In this document: positions 43,831 through 52,732 of the stretch, piece by piece
Layout: each line of letters opens with the position of its first letter
Numbering within the stretch: the stretch's first letter is position 1
Assembly (NCBI GenBank): GCA_947306365.1
Contig: CAMZGD010000013.1
Span: 1-60,818 of the forward strand
From: an uncultured Bacteroidales bacterium
GTDB taxonomy: Bacteria > Bacteroidota > Bacteroidia > Bacteroidales > UBA932
DNA length: 60,818 bases
Reading direction: 5' to 3'
Program-made: the position numbers and the translations under genes
The notes under the pieces: model-generated
Databases searched by the model: none
What the model was told of the DNA's origin: nothing
Seen by the model: the letters and a program-made list of their open reading frames with translations, nothing else

Positions 43831-45987
43831 ATGAAAACGATGCTTCGTTTCAAACGACTCCTCGCAGGCCTCACGCTGCTGGCCTGCTGCATCCTCTCCG
43901 CATCCGCACAGCCGAAAGTCGTCCTGATGGGCGACTCGATCACCGAATTGTGGGCGAAGTACCATCCCGGATTCTTCACCGACAACGGCATCGTCTGCGC
44001 CGGCATCAGCGGCCAGGTGTCCGGACAGATGCTCCTCCGCTTCCGCACCGATGTCATCGACCGGCATCCGGCGGTCGTGGTCATCAACGGCGGCACCAAC
44101 GACATCGCCGAGAACCAGGGTCCTTACGACGAGGACGCGACCTTCGGACATCTCGTCGCGATGGTCGAACTGGCGCAGGCCAACGGCATCCAGCCCGTCC
44201 TGTCGTCCGTGCTGCCGGCGGCCGGCTTCCGCTGGAGAAAGTCGGTGACCGACGCCCCCGATAAGATCGCCTCGCTGAACGCCCGGCTTCAGGCCTATGC
44301 CCTGGAGAACGAGATTCCGTATGTCAACTACTACGCCGCGATGGTGGCGCTCGGGCGCGTGCTCAACCCCGACTACACCAACGACGGCGTCCATCCGACG
44401 CCTGCCGGTTACGACGTGATGGAGCCCCTGCTCCTGAAGACCGTGCTGCCGCTCCTGCCCGGACGGGGACACCTCGTCCGGGGCACGGAGGAGGCCCTGA
44501 TGCGGGGCTGGATCCGTACGCTCGGCTCCGACGATTTCGGCGGGCGGATGCCGATGACCGAATACGAAACCAGGACGATCCGCTACCTGGCCGGCCAGAT
44601 GCAGGAAATCGGGCTGGAGCCCGCATTCGGCGACAGTTACTTCCAGCCCGTCCAGACCATTTCCACCGTCTGCACCCCCGTGGGTGAAGCCTTCCGCGTG
44701 CAGGGCCCTGGGAAAACGGCCGACCTTCGCTTTCCCGACGACCTGGTGGTATGGACCTCCCGCGCCACCGACCGGATCGACCTGCCCGCCGCGGAATTCG
44801 TGTTCTGCGGCTTCGGCATCGACGCCCCGGAATTCAACTGGAACGACTTCGACGGCATCGACGTCAAGGGCAAGATCGTCATCGCGATGGTCAACGATCC
44901 CGGCTTTTACGATGCGGACCTGTTCCAGGGCAGGAACATGACCTACTACGGCCGCTGGACCTACAAGTTCGAGCAGGCGCAGCGGATGGGCGCCGCCGGC
45001 TGCCTGGTGCTCCACAACACGGCGGCCGCCAGCTACGGCTGGAACGTGGCCGCAAACCACACCGGCAGCAACCTCGCGCTCTACGACGCGGCCACGGGCA
45101 ACGCCGGCGAACTCCTTCTCAAGGGATGGCTCCACGAAGAAGGTTGCCGCAAGCTTTTCGCGGCGGCGGGCGCCGACTTTGAAGCCGCCCTCGCCGCCGC
45201 CCGGAAGCCCGGGTTCAAGGCCTTCGCCCTGAACGCCCGTTGCGGCATCGCGCTGGACGTACGCCACCAGATCCAGGAGACCTGCAACGTGGCCGGCGTT
45301 CTCCCGGGGACGGACTTGAAAGAGGAAGCCGTGGTGTTCAGCGCCCATTGGGACCATTTCGGCTATGGCACGCCCGACGAGAACGGAGATGCCATCTACA
45401 ACGGGGCCGCCGACAACGGCTCGGGGATGGCGGCCGTGCTGCTGCTGGCGAAGAAATACAGCGAGCTCCCGGTCCGGCCCCGCCGTTCGATGCTGTTCCT
45501 GATCCCCACGCTGGAGGAAAGCGGTCTCTTCGGCTCCGAATACTACTGCGCGCATCCAGCCTTTCCGATGGACAGGACGGCTGCCTGCATCAACTTCGAC
45601 TGCATCGCGCCGGAGCCCCTGACCTACGATGTCGTGGTGCTGGGCGGCGGCGCTTGCGAACTGGACGCCTACATCCAGGCCAGCGCCGGTGCGCAGGGGC
45701 GCTACGTCGTCTTCAACGACGACAATTCCGACGGCTGGTTTTTCCGGTCCGACCACTTCAATTTCGTCAAGAAAGGCGTGCCGGCCGTCGTCATCGAATA
45801 CGGAACGGACCTCGTGGACCCGTCAAGGCCGAACAAGTATCCCCGTTCGGACTGGTACCACAAACCGTCCGACGAATACCGCGAAGACTGGGATTTCGCC
45901 GGTACCCTGGCCCACGTCAACATGATGTACGCCGTAGGGCTCTCCGTAGCCAACGCAGACCGGAAGCCTGTCAGATTTCAGCAATGA
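43831..45987 (+). CDS. Fusion of SGNH hydrolase and M28 metallopeptidase, exported
   Basis: A 718-residue secreted protein with two catalytic modules. After a signal peptide (LAGLTLLACCILSASAQ) the SGNH/GDSL esterase domain (about 28-210) has the nucleophile in GDSIT (Ser36), GGTND (Asn90) and the Asp-His pair in NDGVHPT (185/188). A linker and a PA-like insert (about 300-420) lead to the M28 zinc peptidase: SAHWDHFGYG (His506), GAADNGSGMA (Asp528), PTLEESGLFGSEYY (Glu562/563), NFDCIAPEP (Asp590) and DWYHKPSDEY with the last His. All expected catalytic residues are present in both parts. Esterase plus aminopeptidase suggests removal of an acyl group and a terminal residue from one glycan- or peptide-derived substrate; this is inference. 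Confidence 0.9.
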   Translation: MKTMLRFKRLLAGLTLLACCILSASAQPKVVLMGDSITELWAKYHPGFFTDNGIVCAGISGQVSGQMLLRFRTDVIDRHPAVVVINGGTNDIAENQGPYDEDATFGHLVAMVELAQANGIQPVLSSVLPAAGFRWRKSVTDAPDKIASLNARLQAYALENEIPYVNYYAAMVALGRVLNPDYTNDGVHPTPAGYDVMEPLLLKTVLPLLPGRGHLVRGTEEALMRGWIRTLGSDDFGGRMPMTEYETRTIRYLAGQMQEIGLEPAFGDSYFQPVQTISTVCTPVGEAFRVQGPGKTADLRFPDDLVVWTSRATDRIDLPAAEFVFCGFGIDAPEFNWNDFDGIDVKGKIVIAMVNDPGFYDADLFQGRNMTYYGRWTYKFEQAQRMGAAGCLVLHNTAAASYGWNVAANHTGSNLALYDAATGNAGELLLKGWLHEEGCRKLFAAAGADFEAALAAARKPGFKAFALNARCGIALDVRHQIQETCNVAGVLPGTDLKEEAVVFSAHWDHFGYGTPDENGDAIYNGAADNGSGMAAVLLLAKKYSELPVRPRRSMLFLIPTLEESGLFGSEYYCAHPAFPMDRTAACINFDCIAPEPLTYDVVVLGGGACELDAYIQASAGAQGRYVVFNDDNSDGWFFRSDHFNFVKKGVPAVVIEYGTDLVDPSRPNKYPRSDWYHKPSDEYREDWDFAGTLAHVNMMYAVGLSVANADRKPVRFQQ

Positions 45988-46624
45988 TGGTGCTGACAGC
46001 CTTGACGTTCTCCCCCACCTTTACCCGGACCTTTGCCGTCGCAGGCAGATAATAGTCGATCCGGGACCCGAACTTGATGATGCCGCATTGCGCGCCGGCG
46101 CGGACTTCCAGCCCCGGTTTCGCATAGCATACGATGCGACGGGCGAATCCGCCGGCAATCTGCTTGAACAGCAGCTCCTCGCCTGCGGGCGTCCGGATGA
46201 CCGTGCAGCTGTGCTCGTTCTCTTCCGAAGCCTTGGGCTTGAAGGCCAGCATATGCTTTCCCGGGAAATAGTCGGCAAAGGAAACCACGCCGGTCACGGG
46301 CCAGAAATTGGCGTGCAGGTCCCAGAAGTCCATATAGACCGACACCTGGATGCAGTCGCGCCTGAGATAGCGCGGCTCGAACACCGGTTCGACGGTAACC
46401 ACCTTGCCGTCGGATACGGCCGAGACCAGCCGGTCGGAGCCGGCGGGGACACGGTCCGGAACCATATGGAAATAGGTCTGCCAGGCACACACCCACAGCA
46501 GGCCCAGCGTCAGCGGCACGTTGATCCACGCAAAGGGTACGAAGCGCCAGAGCAGGAAGATGCAGAGTGCGCAGAAAAGGTAGACCAGCAGCACGGTACC
46601 GTATGTATTCCTGTCCAGCCGCAT
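45971..46624 (-). CDS. psd: Phosphatidylserine decarboxylase
   Basis: Produces phosphatidylethanolamine from phosphatidylserine. The 217-residue proenzyme has two N-terminal hydrophobic segments, SDGKVVTVEPV, SVYMDFWDLHANFWPVTG with the conserved His, and the self-cleavage site IIKFGSRIDYY, where Ser187 becomes the pyruvoyl group. This short form with FGSR is the kind found in Bacteroidota. It starts 4 nt after cdsA, so the two phospholipid enzymes are coupled. Its 3' end overlaps the convergent SGNH-M28 gene by 17 bp. Confidence 0.93.
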   Translation of the reverse strand: MRLDRNTYGTVLLVYLFCALCIFLLWRFVPFAWINVPLTLGLLWVCAWQTYFHMVPDRVPAGSDRLVSAVSDGKVVTVEPVFEPRYLRRDCIQVSVYMDFWDLHANFWPVTGVVSFADYFPGKHMLAFKPKASEENEHSCTVIRTPAGEELLFKQIAGGFARRIVCYAKPGLEVRAGAQCGIIKFGSRIDYYLPATAKVRVKVGENVKAVSTIIAEI

Positions 46625-46628
46625 GGTC

Positions 46629-47450
46629 CTATCCGATGAGTTGAAGTGTCAGCAGATAGACGGCGGCGACCGGGAAGACGAAGAGTGCGTCGTCGAAGCG
46701 GTCCAGCAGGCCGCCGTGGCCCGGAATCAGCCGCCCGGCATCCTTCACGCCGGCGTGCCGCTTGATGAGCGACTCGAAGAGGTCGCCCAGCACCCCGAAT
46801 ACGGCTGCGATCAGCGCGAGCGCCATCCAGTGGACCAGCGGAAGCACCTTTCCGCCCCAGACCGCCCAGACCACCCAGGCGGCCAGGAAGGCGAAAGCCG
46901 TTCCGCCAGCGACGCCGATCCAGGATTTCTTGGGCGACAGCGCGGGGAAAAGCTTGCGGCTGCCGGGACGCTGGCCGAACAGCATCCCGATGCAGTAGGC
47001 GCCGATGTCGCAGCCCCAGATGATGACGAAGAGCCCCAGCGTCAGCCGCCAGGTGAACGCTTCCTGGACCACGCTGAGGCGCAACAGGCTCAGCAGCATC
47101 GGCAGCACATAGACCAGCGGGAAATAGGGCTCCGTCACGAAAGCGTGATCCTCCGCTCCGTCGAAGAGCTGGCAGACGGCGGCCGCCACGACCGGCAGCA
47201 GCCCCAGCCAGAGCCAGCGGTCCGGAAGCGCATAGAAAAGGAACGGCGTAACGACCAGCGAAGCCACCACCAGGATCTCCTCCTTCCTGTAGCGCCGGGG
47301 GACGGTCAGCCGATAGAACTCCGTGGAGAGGACGACGGCCAGGAAGGCGGTTAGCGCAAGCAGGCTGACAGGATGCAGCAGGCACCCCACCATGATTACC
47401 AGGAAAACCGCCCCGCTGACAATCCGTTGCACCAGTGTCGCCTTCCCCAT
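46629..47450 (-). CDS. cdsA: Phosphatidate cytidylyltransferase
   Basis: Makes CDP-diacylglycerol, the precursor of all phospholipids, at the inner membrane. The 273 residues contain several hydrophobic segments and the complete family signature near the C-terminus: SLIKRHAGVKDAGRLIPGHG followed by GLLDRFDD. It lies 3 nt after ftsH and 4 nt before psd. Confidence 0.96.
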   Translation of the reverse strand: MGKATLVQRIVSGAVFLVIMVGCLLHPVSLLALTAFLAVVLSTEFYRLTVPRRYRKEEILVVASLVVTPFLFYALPDRWLWLGLLPVVAAAVCQLFDGAEDHAFVTEPYFPLVYVLPMLLSLLRLSVVQEAFTWRLTLGLFVIIWGCDIGAYCIGMLFGQRPGSRKLFPALSPKKSWIGVAGGTAFAFLAAWVVWAVWGGKVLPLVHWMALALIAAVFGVLGDLFESLIKRHAGVKDAGRLIPGHGGLLDRFDDALFVFPVAAVYLLTLQLIG

Positions 47451-47453
47451 TCC

Positions 47454-49412
47454 TTACGCCTCCGCTTCGGTTTGGGCGGCGGGTTCCTCTTCCCGCAGCA
47501 TCTTGTTGGGATCGACGCCGCCCTTGCGCGGGCCGAAGATCGCTTCCAGGTCTTCCGAGAAGACGACTTCGCGCTCGAGCAGCAGGGCCGCCAGCCGTTC
47601 GAAGCCTTCCCGGTTTTCGGTCAGGACCTTCGTCGCGGTCGCGTGTGCCGCTTCGATGAGCCGCTTCACCTCGGCGTCGATCAGTTCGGCCGTCTTCTCG
47701 CTGTAGGGCTTGCTGAAAGCCATGTCGCGGCTGCCGGTCGAATCGTAGTAGGAAAGGTTGCCCAGTTTCTCGCTCATGCCGAAATAGGTCACCATCGCAT
47801 AGGCCTGCTTGGTCAGTTTCTCCAGGTCGGAGAGCGCGCCGGTAGAGATGCGTCCGTTGACGAGCTCCTCGGCGACGCGGCCGCCGATGGTCGCCGCCAT
47901 CTCGTCCATCATCTGCTCGGTGGTGGTGAGCTGGCGCTCTTCCGGCAGGTACCAGGCAGCGCCCAGGCTCTGTCCGCGCGGGATGATCGTCACCTTCAGC
48001 AGCGGATTGGCATTGGGCAGCAGCCAGCTGACCGTCGCGTGGCCCGCCTCGTGATGGGCGATGGTCGTCTTCTCCTCGGGCGTGATGATCTTGCTCTTCC
48101 GTTCGAGGCCGCCGACGATGCGGTCGATGGCGTCGAGGAAATCCTGCTTCTCCACCAGGTCCTTGTTCTTGCGGGCGGCGATCAGGGCCGCCTCGTTGCA
48201 CACGTTGGCGATGTCCGCGCCGCTGAAGCCCGGCGTCTGCTTCGCCAGGAAATCGATCTGGAAGCCCGGCGCGAGCTTGATGTTGCGCAGGTGCACCTTG
48301 AAGATGTCGAGCCGTTCCCGGAGTTCCGGCAGGTCCACGTGGATCTGCCGGTCGAAACGGCCGGCCCGCATCAGCGCCTTGTCCAGGATGTCGGCCCGGT
48401 TGGTGGCCGCCAGGATGATGACGCCGGAATTCGAACCGAAGCCGTCCATCTCCGTCAGCAGCTGGTTGAGCGTATTCTCCCGTTCGTCATTCGACGTGAA
48501 GCCCGCATTCTTGCTGCGGGCGCGGCCCACCGCATCGATCTCGTCGATGAACACGATGCAGGGCGCCTTCTCCTTGGCCTGCCGGAAGAGGTCGCGGACG
48601 CGAGAAGCGCCCACGCCCACGAACATCTCCACGAAATCGGAACCCGACATCGAGAAGAACGGCACGTCGGCTTCGCCGGCGACAGCCTTGGCCAGCAGGG
48701 TCTTGCCGGTGCCCGGAGGGCCGACCAGCAGCGCGCCCTTGGGAATCTTTCCGCCCAGGGCCGTGTATTTCTTCGGATTCTTGAGGAAATCCACGATTTC
48801 CTTCACCTCCACCTTCGCCTCCTCCATGCCCGCGACGTCCTTGAACGTAACCTTCACGTTGCCGGACTTCTCATAGAGCTTCGCCTGCGACTTGCCCACA
48901 TTGAAGATGCCGCCGCCGGCACCGCCGCCCATCCCCCGCATCGGGCGCATGAACAGGAAGAACATCAACAGCAGCATCAGCGGGAACAGGATCCATTCGA
49001 TCACGGGTCCCCAGTAGTTCTTGTGCTCGTCCACCACCACGCGGAAACGGTCCGCCTCAGGCAGGGATTCCACAAGCTCGTCGAACTGGCTCTCGGCGTC
49101 GAACTTCTCCGAAACGAGGAAATAGAAATGCGGTCCGGCCTTGGGCTCCCGGCCGCCGTAGAGATTCTTGTACTTGTCGAGCGCGGCCTGCTTGAGGTAG
49201 ATCTCCCCCTTGTGCTCGTTGCGCACGTACACCAGTTTATCCACGTCCCCGCTCACCAGCAGGCCGTCTTTCACGTCGATCCACTCCTTCTTGAGCGGGC
49301 TGGACGTTCCGGTCGAAGACCACATGTAGGCCAGTCCCAGCAGGAGGAACAGATACACCAGCGAGAACCAGTTGAACCCGCGGCGCGGCGTTTTCTTATT
49401 GTTTTCCATCAC
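47454..49412 (-). CDS. ftsH: ATP-dependent zinc metalloprotease FtsH
   Basis: A membrane-anchored AAA+ protease that degrades misfolded membrane proteins and regulators. The 652 residues show two membrane segments ([17 protein letters not shown] at the N-terminus and [16 protein letters not shown]), the Walker [18 protein letters not shown] near 230, [12 protein letters not shown], the arginine-finger [15 protein letters not shown] and the zinc site [12 protein letters not shown] near 454. The C-terminus is Glu-rich. It overlaps rsfS by ATGA. Confidence 0.98.
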   Translation of the reverse strand: MMENNKKTPRRGFNWFSLVYLFLLLGLAYMWSSTGTSSPLKKEWIDVKDGLLVSGDVDKLVYVRNEHKGEIYLKQAALDKYKNLYGGREPKAGPHFYFLVSEKFDAESQFDELVESLPEADRFRVVVDEHKNYWGPVIEWILFPLMLLLMFFLFMRPMRGMGGGAGGGIFNVGKSQAKLYEKSGNVKVTFKDVAGMEEAKVEVKEIVDFLKNPKKYTALGGKIPKGALLVGPPGTGKTLLAKAVAGEADVPFFSMSGSDFVEMFVGVGASRVRDLFRQAKEKAPCIVFIDEIDAVGRARSKNAGFTSNDERENTLNQLLTEMDGFGSNSGVIILAATNRADILDKALMRAGRFDRQIHVDLPELRERLDIFKVHLRNIKLAPGFQIDFLAKQTPGFSGADIANVCNEAALIAARKNKDLVEKQDFLDAIDRIVGGLERKSKIITPEEKTTIAHHEAGHATVSWLLPNANPLLKVTIIPRGQSLGAAWYLPEERQLTTTEQMMDEMAATIGGRVAEELVNGRISTGALSDLEKLTKQAYAMVTYFGMSEKLGNLSYYDSTGSRDMAFSKPYSEKTAELIDAEVKRLIEAAHATATKVLTENREGFERLAALLLEREVVFSEDLEAIFGPRKGGVDPNKMLREEEPAAQTEAEA

Positions 49413-49771
49413 GCGTCTTTATCGGAATAGGTGGTTTTCACGGCGTCCGCCCAGAGGTCTTCGAGCCGGTAGAACAGGCGCTGGTCCGTCTTGAAGATGT
49501 GGACGACGATATCGGTATAGTCGAGGATGATCCAGAACGCGTTCTCGCGTCCCTGCTTTCGCCGGACGCTGCGTCCGAACGCCTTCTCCATCTGTTCCTC
49601 GACGTAATCGGAGATGGCGACGACCTGCGTCGTCGAATCGGCGTTGCAAATCACGAAATGGTCGGCGATGGCGGTGCCGATCCGGGTCAGGTCGAGCGAC
49701 ACCACGTCGCTGGCCTTCTTCTCCAACATAGCTTCGGCGATCACGCCGATTTCAGGCAGCATATTATTCAT
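49409..49771 (-). CDS. rsfS: Ribosomal silencing factor RsfS
   Basis: Binds uL14 and blocks subunit joining in stationary phase. The 120 residues show KKASDVVSLDLTRIGTAIAD, FVICNADSTTQVVAISDYVE and WIILDYTDIVVHIF, all typical. An alternative start at the fourth codon (MLPEIG) is possible. It is the first gene of rsfS-ftsH-cdsA-psd, with a promoter box at 49807-49814. Confidence 0.95.
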   Translation of the reverse strand: MNNMLPEIGVIAEAMLEKKASDVVSLDLTRIGTAIADHFVICNADSTTQVVAISDYVEEQMEKAFGRSVRRKQGRENAFWIILDYTDIVVHIFKTDQRLFYRLEDLWADAVKTTYSDKDA

Positions 49772-49781
49772 TAAATTGAAC

Positions 49782-49789
49782 TATCTTTG
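49782..49789 (+). promoter_or_regulatory. Promoter -7 box of birA
   Basis: TATCTTTG on the plus strand matches TAnnTTTG. It lies inside the predicted 5' leader of rsfS on the other strand. Confidence 0.6.
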
Positions 49790-49806
49790 CATCACGATTC
49801 ATCTTA

Positions 49807-49814
49807 CAAAGATA
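49807..49814 (-). promoter_or_regulatory. Promoter -7 box of rsfS-ftsH-cdsA-psd
   Basis: TATCTTTG on the minus strand matches TAnnTTTG and lies inside the predicted 5' leader of birA, facing the birA promoter across 17 bp. Confidence 0.6.
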
Positions 49815-49857
49815 CAATATTCCTGCAAATATCCGGCCATCCGCCGAAACTGAAATT

Positions 49858-50622
49858 ATGGCAGATTCCATCCGCTGGTTTGACACGGTCGACTCCACGA
49901 ACACCCGCCTGCTCGCCGAACAGGCCGGCCTCCCCGACCGCACCGTCTATGCGGCGCTTTTCCAGACCGCCGGACGCGGGCAGAAAGGCAACCGCTGGGA
50001 GAGCCGTCCCGGCGAGAACCTCACCTTCTCCATCCTGCTGAAGCCCGCGCAGCTCTCCGCACGGGAACAGTTCATCCTGTCGCAGGTGGTCGCGCTGGGG
50101 CTGACCGACTACCTGGCGGAACAAGGCGTCGAAGCCACGATCAAGTGGCCCAACGACATCTATGCCGGCGACCGGAAGATCTGCGGCACGCTCATCGAAC
50201 CCACGCTGTCGGGCGGCCGGGTCGCCTCGGCCGTCGCCGGCATCGGGCTGAACCTGAACCAGCACGTCTTCGACCCGTCCATCCCCAACCCCACGTCGCT
50301 TGCGCTGGAGACGGGAAAAGCCTACGACGTGCAGGCGGAGCTGCCGAAACTGCTCGCCTGCATCTTCCGCTACTGCGACAAGCTGGATTCGGCCTATGCC
50401 CGCAACGGATTCGACGCGGCCTATCTGGAGAAACTCTACCGCCGCGGCGCCTGGCACACCTTCGAGGAACTGCCCGCCAGCGACGTCCCGGCCGAACACA
50501 GGTCGGGCCGCCGCATCGAAGCCCGGATCCTGGGCATCGACACGGCGGCCCGCCTGCTGCTGGAGCACAGGGACGGCACCCTGCACGCCTACGGTTTCAA
50601 GGAGATCAAGTACGTCCGCTAA
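49858..50622 (+). CDS. birA: Biotin--[acetyl-CoA-carboxylase] ligase
   Basis: Attaches biotin to carboxylase carrier proteins. The 254 residues show FDTVDSTNTRLLAEQ, the biotinyl-AMP loop QTAGRGQKGNRWES, TIKWPNDIYAGDRKICGTLI and AGIGLNLNQ, followed by the C-terminal SH3-like domain. There is no N-terminal helix-turn-helix, so it is a ligase without the repressor function of E. coli BirA. It converges with rpe, overlapping by 4 bp. Confidence 0.96.
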   Translation: MADSIRWFDTVDSTNTRLLAEQAGLPDRTVYAALFQTAGRGQKGNRWESRPGENLTFSILLKPAQLSAREQFILSQVVALGLTDYLAEQGVEATIKWPNDIYAGDRKICGTLIEPTLSGGRVASAVAGIGLNLNQHVFDPSIPNPTSLALETGKAYDVQAELPKLLACIFRYCDKLDSAYARNGFDAAYLEKLYRRGAWHTFEELPASDVPAEHRSGRRIEARILGIDTAARLLLEHRDGTLHAYGFKEIKYVR

Positions 50623-51275
50623 GCGTCGAGCAGGGCGCGGATCGCCTTCTTCGGGTCGCCCGAGGAGAAGGCCGCGGAACCGGCGACGAAGACGCCGGCG
50701 CCCAGCCGCTCGAGTTCGGCAATGTTCTGGACACTCACGCCGCCGTCCACCTGGATGAAGCAGTCCGCCTCGGCGGCGGCGATCATCTCTGCCAGCACCC
50801 CCACCTTCTCGGTCGTCTCGGGAATGTATTTCTGGCCGCTGTAGCCGGGATGCACGCCCATCACCACGACATAGTCGATGGCGTGGAGATACGGGATCAG
50901 CACCTCGGCCGGCGTCTCCGGGTTGATGGCCACGCCGACGCCCATTCCGCAGCGGCGGACCAGCTTGATGCATTCCCTGAGCCGGCGGTCGGAGCACGCC
51001 TCGTAATGGAAGCTGAGGTACTTCACGCCCAGATCGGCGAAACGCTCGATGTAGCGCCAGGGCTCGACGATCATCAGGTGCGCGTCGAGCGGCTTTTCCG
51101 CCACTTCGGCGATGGCCTTGCAGACGGGGAATCCGAACGAGATGTTCGGTACGAAGCGGCCGTCCATCACATCGAGATGGAACCAGCCGGCAGCACTCCG
51201 GTTCACGCGACGGCAGTCCCGGTGGAGATTGCCGAAGTCGGCGGAGAGCATCGAGGGAGCGATCAGTCTGGGCAT
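50619..51275 (-). CDS. rpe: Ribulose-phosphate 3-epimerase
   Basis: Interconverts ribulose 5-phosphate and xylulose 5-phosphate in the pentose phosphate pathway. The 218-residue TIM barrel shows IAPSMLSADFGNL, WFHLDVMDGRFVPNISFG with the metal-binding His and Asp, DAHLMIVEPWRYI, VVMGVHPGYSGQKYIP and FIQVDGGVS. It begins 2 nt after pepD. Confidence 0.97.
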   Translation of the reverse strand: MPRLIAPSMLSADFGNLHRDCRRVNRSAAGWFHLDVMDGRFVPNISFGFPVCKAIAEVAEKPLDAHLMIVEPWRYIERFADLGVKYLSFHYEACSDRRLRECIKLVRRCGMGVGVAINPETPAEVLIPYLHAIDYVVVMGVHPGYSGQKYIPETTEKVGVLAEMIAAAEADCFIQVDGGVSVQNIAELERLGAGVFVAGSAAFSSGDPKKAIRALLDA

Positions 51276-51277
51276 GG

Positions 51278-52708
51278 CTACACGTTTTTAAGTACGTCGA
51301 GGAGAACGGCCCAGAAACGGTCGAGCGAAGCCAGGTCGAGGCGCTCGCCGGGTGCGTGCACGCCTTGGAGCGTCGGGCCGAACGCGATCATGTCCATATC
51401 GGGGAACTTTTCGGTGAACAGGCCGCACTCCAGGCCGGCGTGGATGGCGCGGACCACCGGTTCGCGGCCGAACAGCCGCTTGTACGATGCCACGCAGACA
51501 TCCTTCACGTGCGAGTTCATATTGGGCTTCCAGCCCGGATAACCGTCGGAATGCCGGGCCTTCGCACCCGCCAGTTCGAACACGGCGGCGACCCGTTCTG
51601 ACAGGAAGACGCGCTGGCTGTTGACCGAACTGCGCTGCATCGTTCCCACCACGATCTTCCGGCCGTTTTCCATCTTGACGGAAGCCAGGTTGGTCGAGGT
51701 CTCGATCAGGCCGGGAATGTCGGCGCTCATGGCTTCCACGCCGTGCGGGATGGAGAGCAGCGCACGGATCAGCCGGCCGGCCGTGCCGCGGTCGATGGCG
51801 ACCGCCGGACGGGACACCGGTTCCGCCTTGAAATACAGGCCCGGATCGGTCACGGCGTATTCGGCCTTGAGCCGGGCGGCCAGGTCGTTGAACACGGCGA
51901 TGACCTTTTCCTCGCTGCGCGCGGGAATGGCTACCACGACCTCGCCCCCGCGGGCGATGGCATTGCGCTTGTTGCCGGCGATGATGCTGCAGAGATCGAC
52001 GTTCAGCGGCCAGATCTCGTTGAGGAAACGGGCAGCCTGCTGCACCCCGTTGAACCGGCCCTTGTCGATGTCGTCGCCGCTGTGGCCGCCCTGTCCGCCG
52101 CCGAGCGTGAACTTCGTCACGACGGTGCCGGGCGCCAGTCTCTTCTCGCGATAGGTGAACGTACCCACGGTATCCGCGCCGCCGGCGCAGCCGACGCAGA
52201 AATACCCTTCATCCTCGTCGTCGAGGTTGATGAGCGTCTTGCCGGTAATGAACCCTTTCTTCACGGCGCGGGCGCCGTCGAGTCCGGTCTCCTCCGAAAC
52301 GGTAAAGAGGCATTCCACACGCGGATGTGCGATCGCGTCGTCGTCGAGCACGGCCATCGCGGCCGCCACGCCGATGCCGTTGTCGGCGCCGAGCGTCGTA
52401 TCGTGGGCGACCATCCATCCGTCCTCGATCACATAGTGGATCGGATCCTTGGAAAAATCGAAATTGGAGGTGCTCTTCTTTTCGCACACCATATCGGTAT
52501 GTCCCTGGAGAACCACCGTCGGACGGTCCTCATACCCCTTCGAGGCCGGCTTGGCGATCATCACGTTGCCGACCTTGTCGGTCTTGCATTCCAGGCCGCG
52601 GGCCGCGGCGAACCGCTGCAGGTAGGCGACCATCTGTTCCTCGTGGCCGGATTCACGCGGGATACGGGTGATCTCACGGAAAAAATTCAAGACTTTTTCT
52701 GTATTCAT
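51278..52708 (-). CDS. pepD: Aminoacyl-histidine dipeptidase (PepD, M20C)
   Basis: A cytosolic dizinc dipeptidase cleaving Xaa-His and other dipeptides. The 476 residues contain FFREITRIPRESGHEEQM, VVLQGHTDMVCEK with the metal His and Asp, TTLGADNGIGVAAAMAVLDD with the bridging Asp, LFTVSEETGLDGA with the catalytic Glu pair, GGGQGGHSGDDI and AIHAGLECGLF. Length and motifs match PepD. It lies 24 nt after dnaA on the same strand. Confidence 0.95.
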   Translation of the reverse strand: MNTEKVLNFFREITRIPRESGHEEQMVAYLQRFAAARGLECKTDKVGNVMIAKPASKGYEDRPTVVLQGHTDMVCEKKSTSNFDFSKDPIHYVIEDGWMVAHDTTLGADNGIGVAAAMAVLDDDAIAHPRVECLFTVSEETGLDGARAVKKGFITGKTLINLDDEDEGYFCVGCAGGADTVGTFTYREKRLAPGTVVTKFTLGGGQGGHSGDDIDKGRFNGVQQAARFLNEIWPLNVDLCSIIAGNKRNAIARGGEVVVAIPARSEEKVIAVFNDLAARLKAEYAVTDPGLYFKAEPVSRPAVAIDRGTAGRLIRALLSIPHGVEAMSADIPGLIETSTNLASVKMENGRKIVVGTMQRSSVNSQRVFLSERVAAVFELAGAKARHSDGYPGWKPNMNSHVKDVCVASYKRLFGREPVVRAIHAGLECGLFTEKFPDMDMIAFGPTLQGVHAPGERLDLASLDRFWAVLLDVLKNV

Positions 52709-52732
52709 TGCGCAATATTTTAGAGAGAGTTG

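Noticed and set aside
42489-45987. A polysaccharide-utilisation locus around the GH29 fucosidase
   Set aside because: No SusC/SusD pair, sensor or other glycoside hydrolase is present; the TonB receptors in the window belong to the B12 region.
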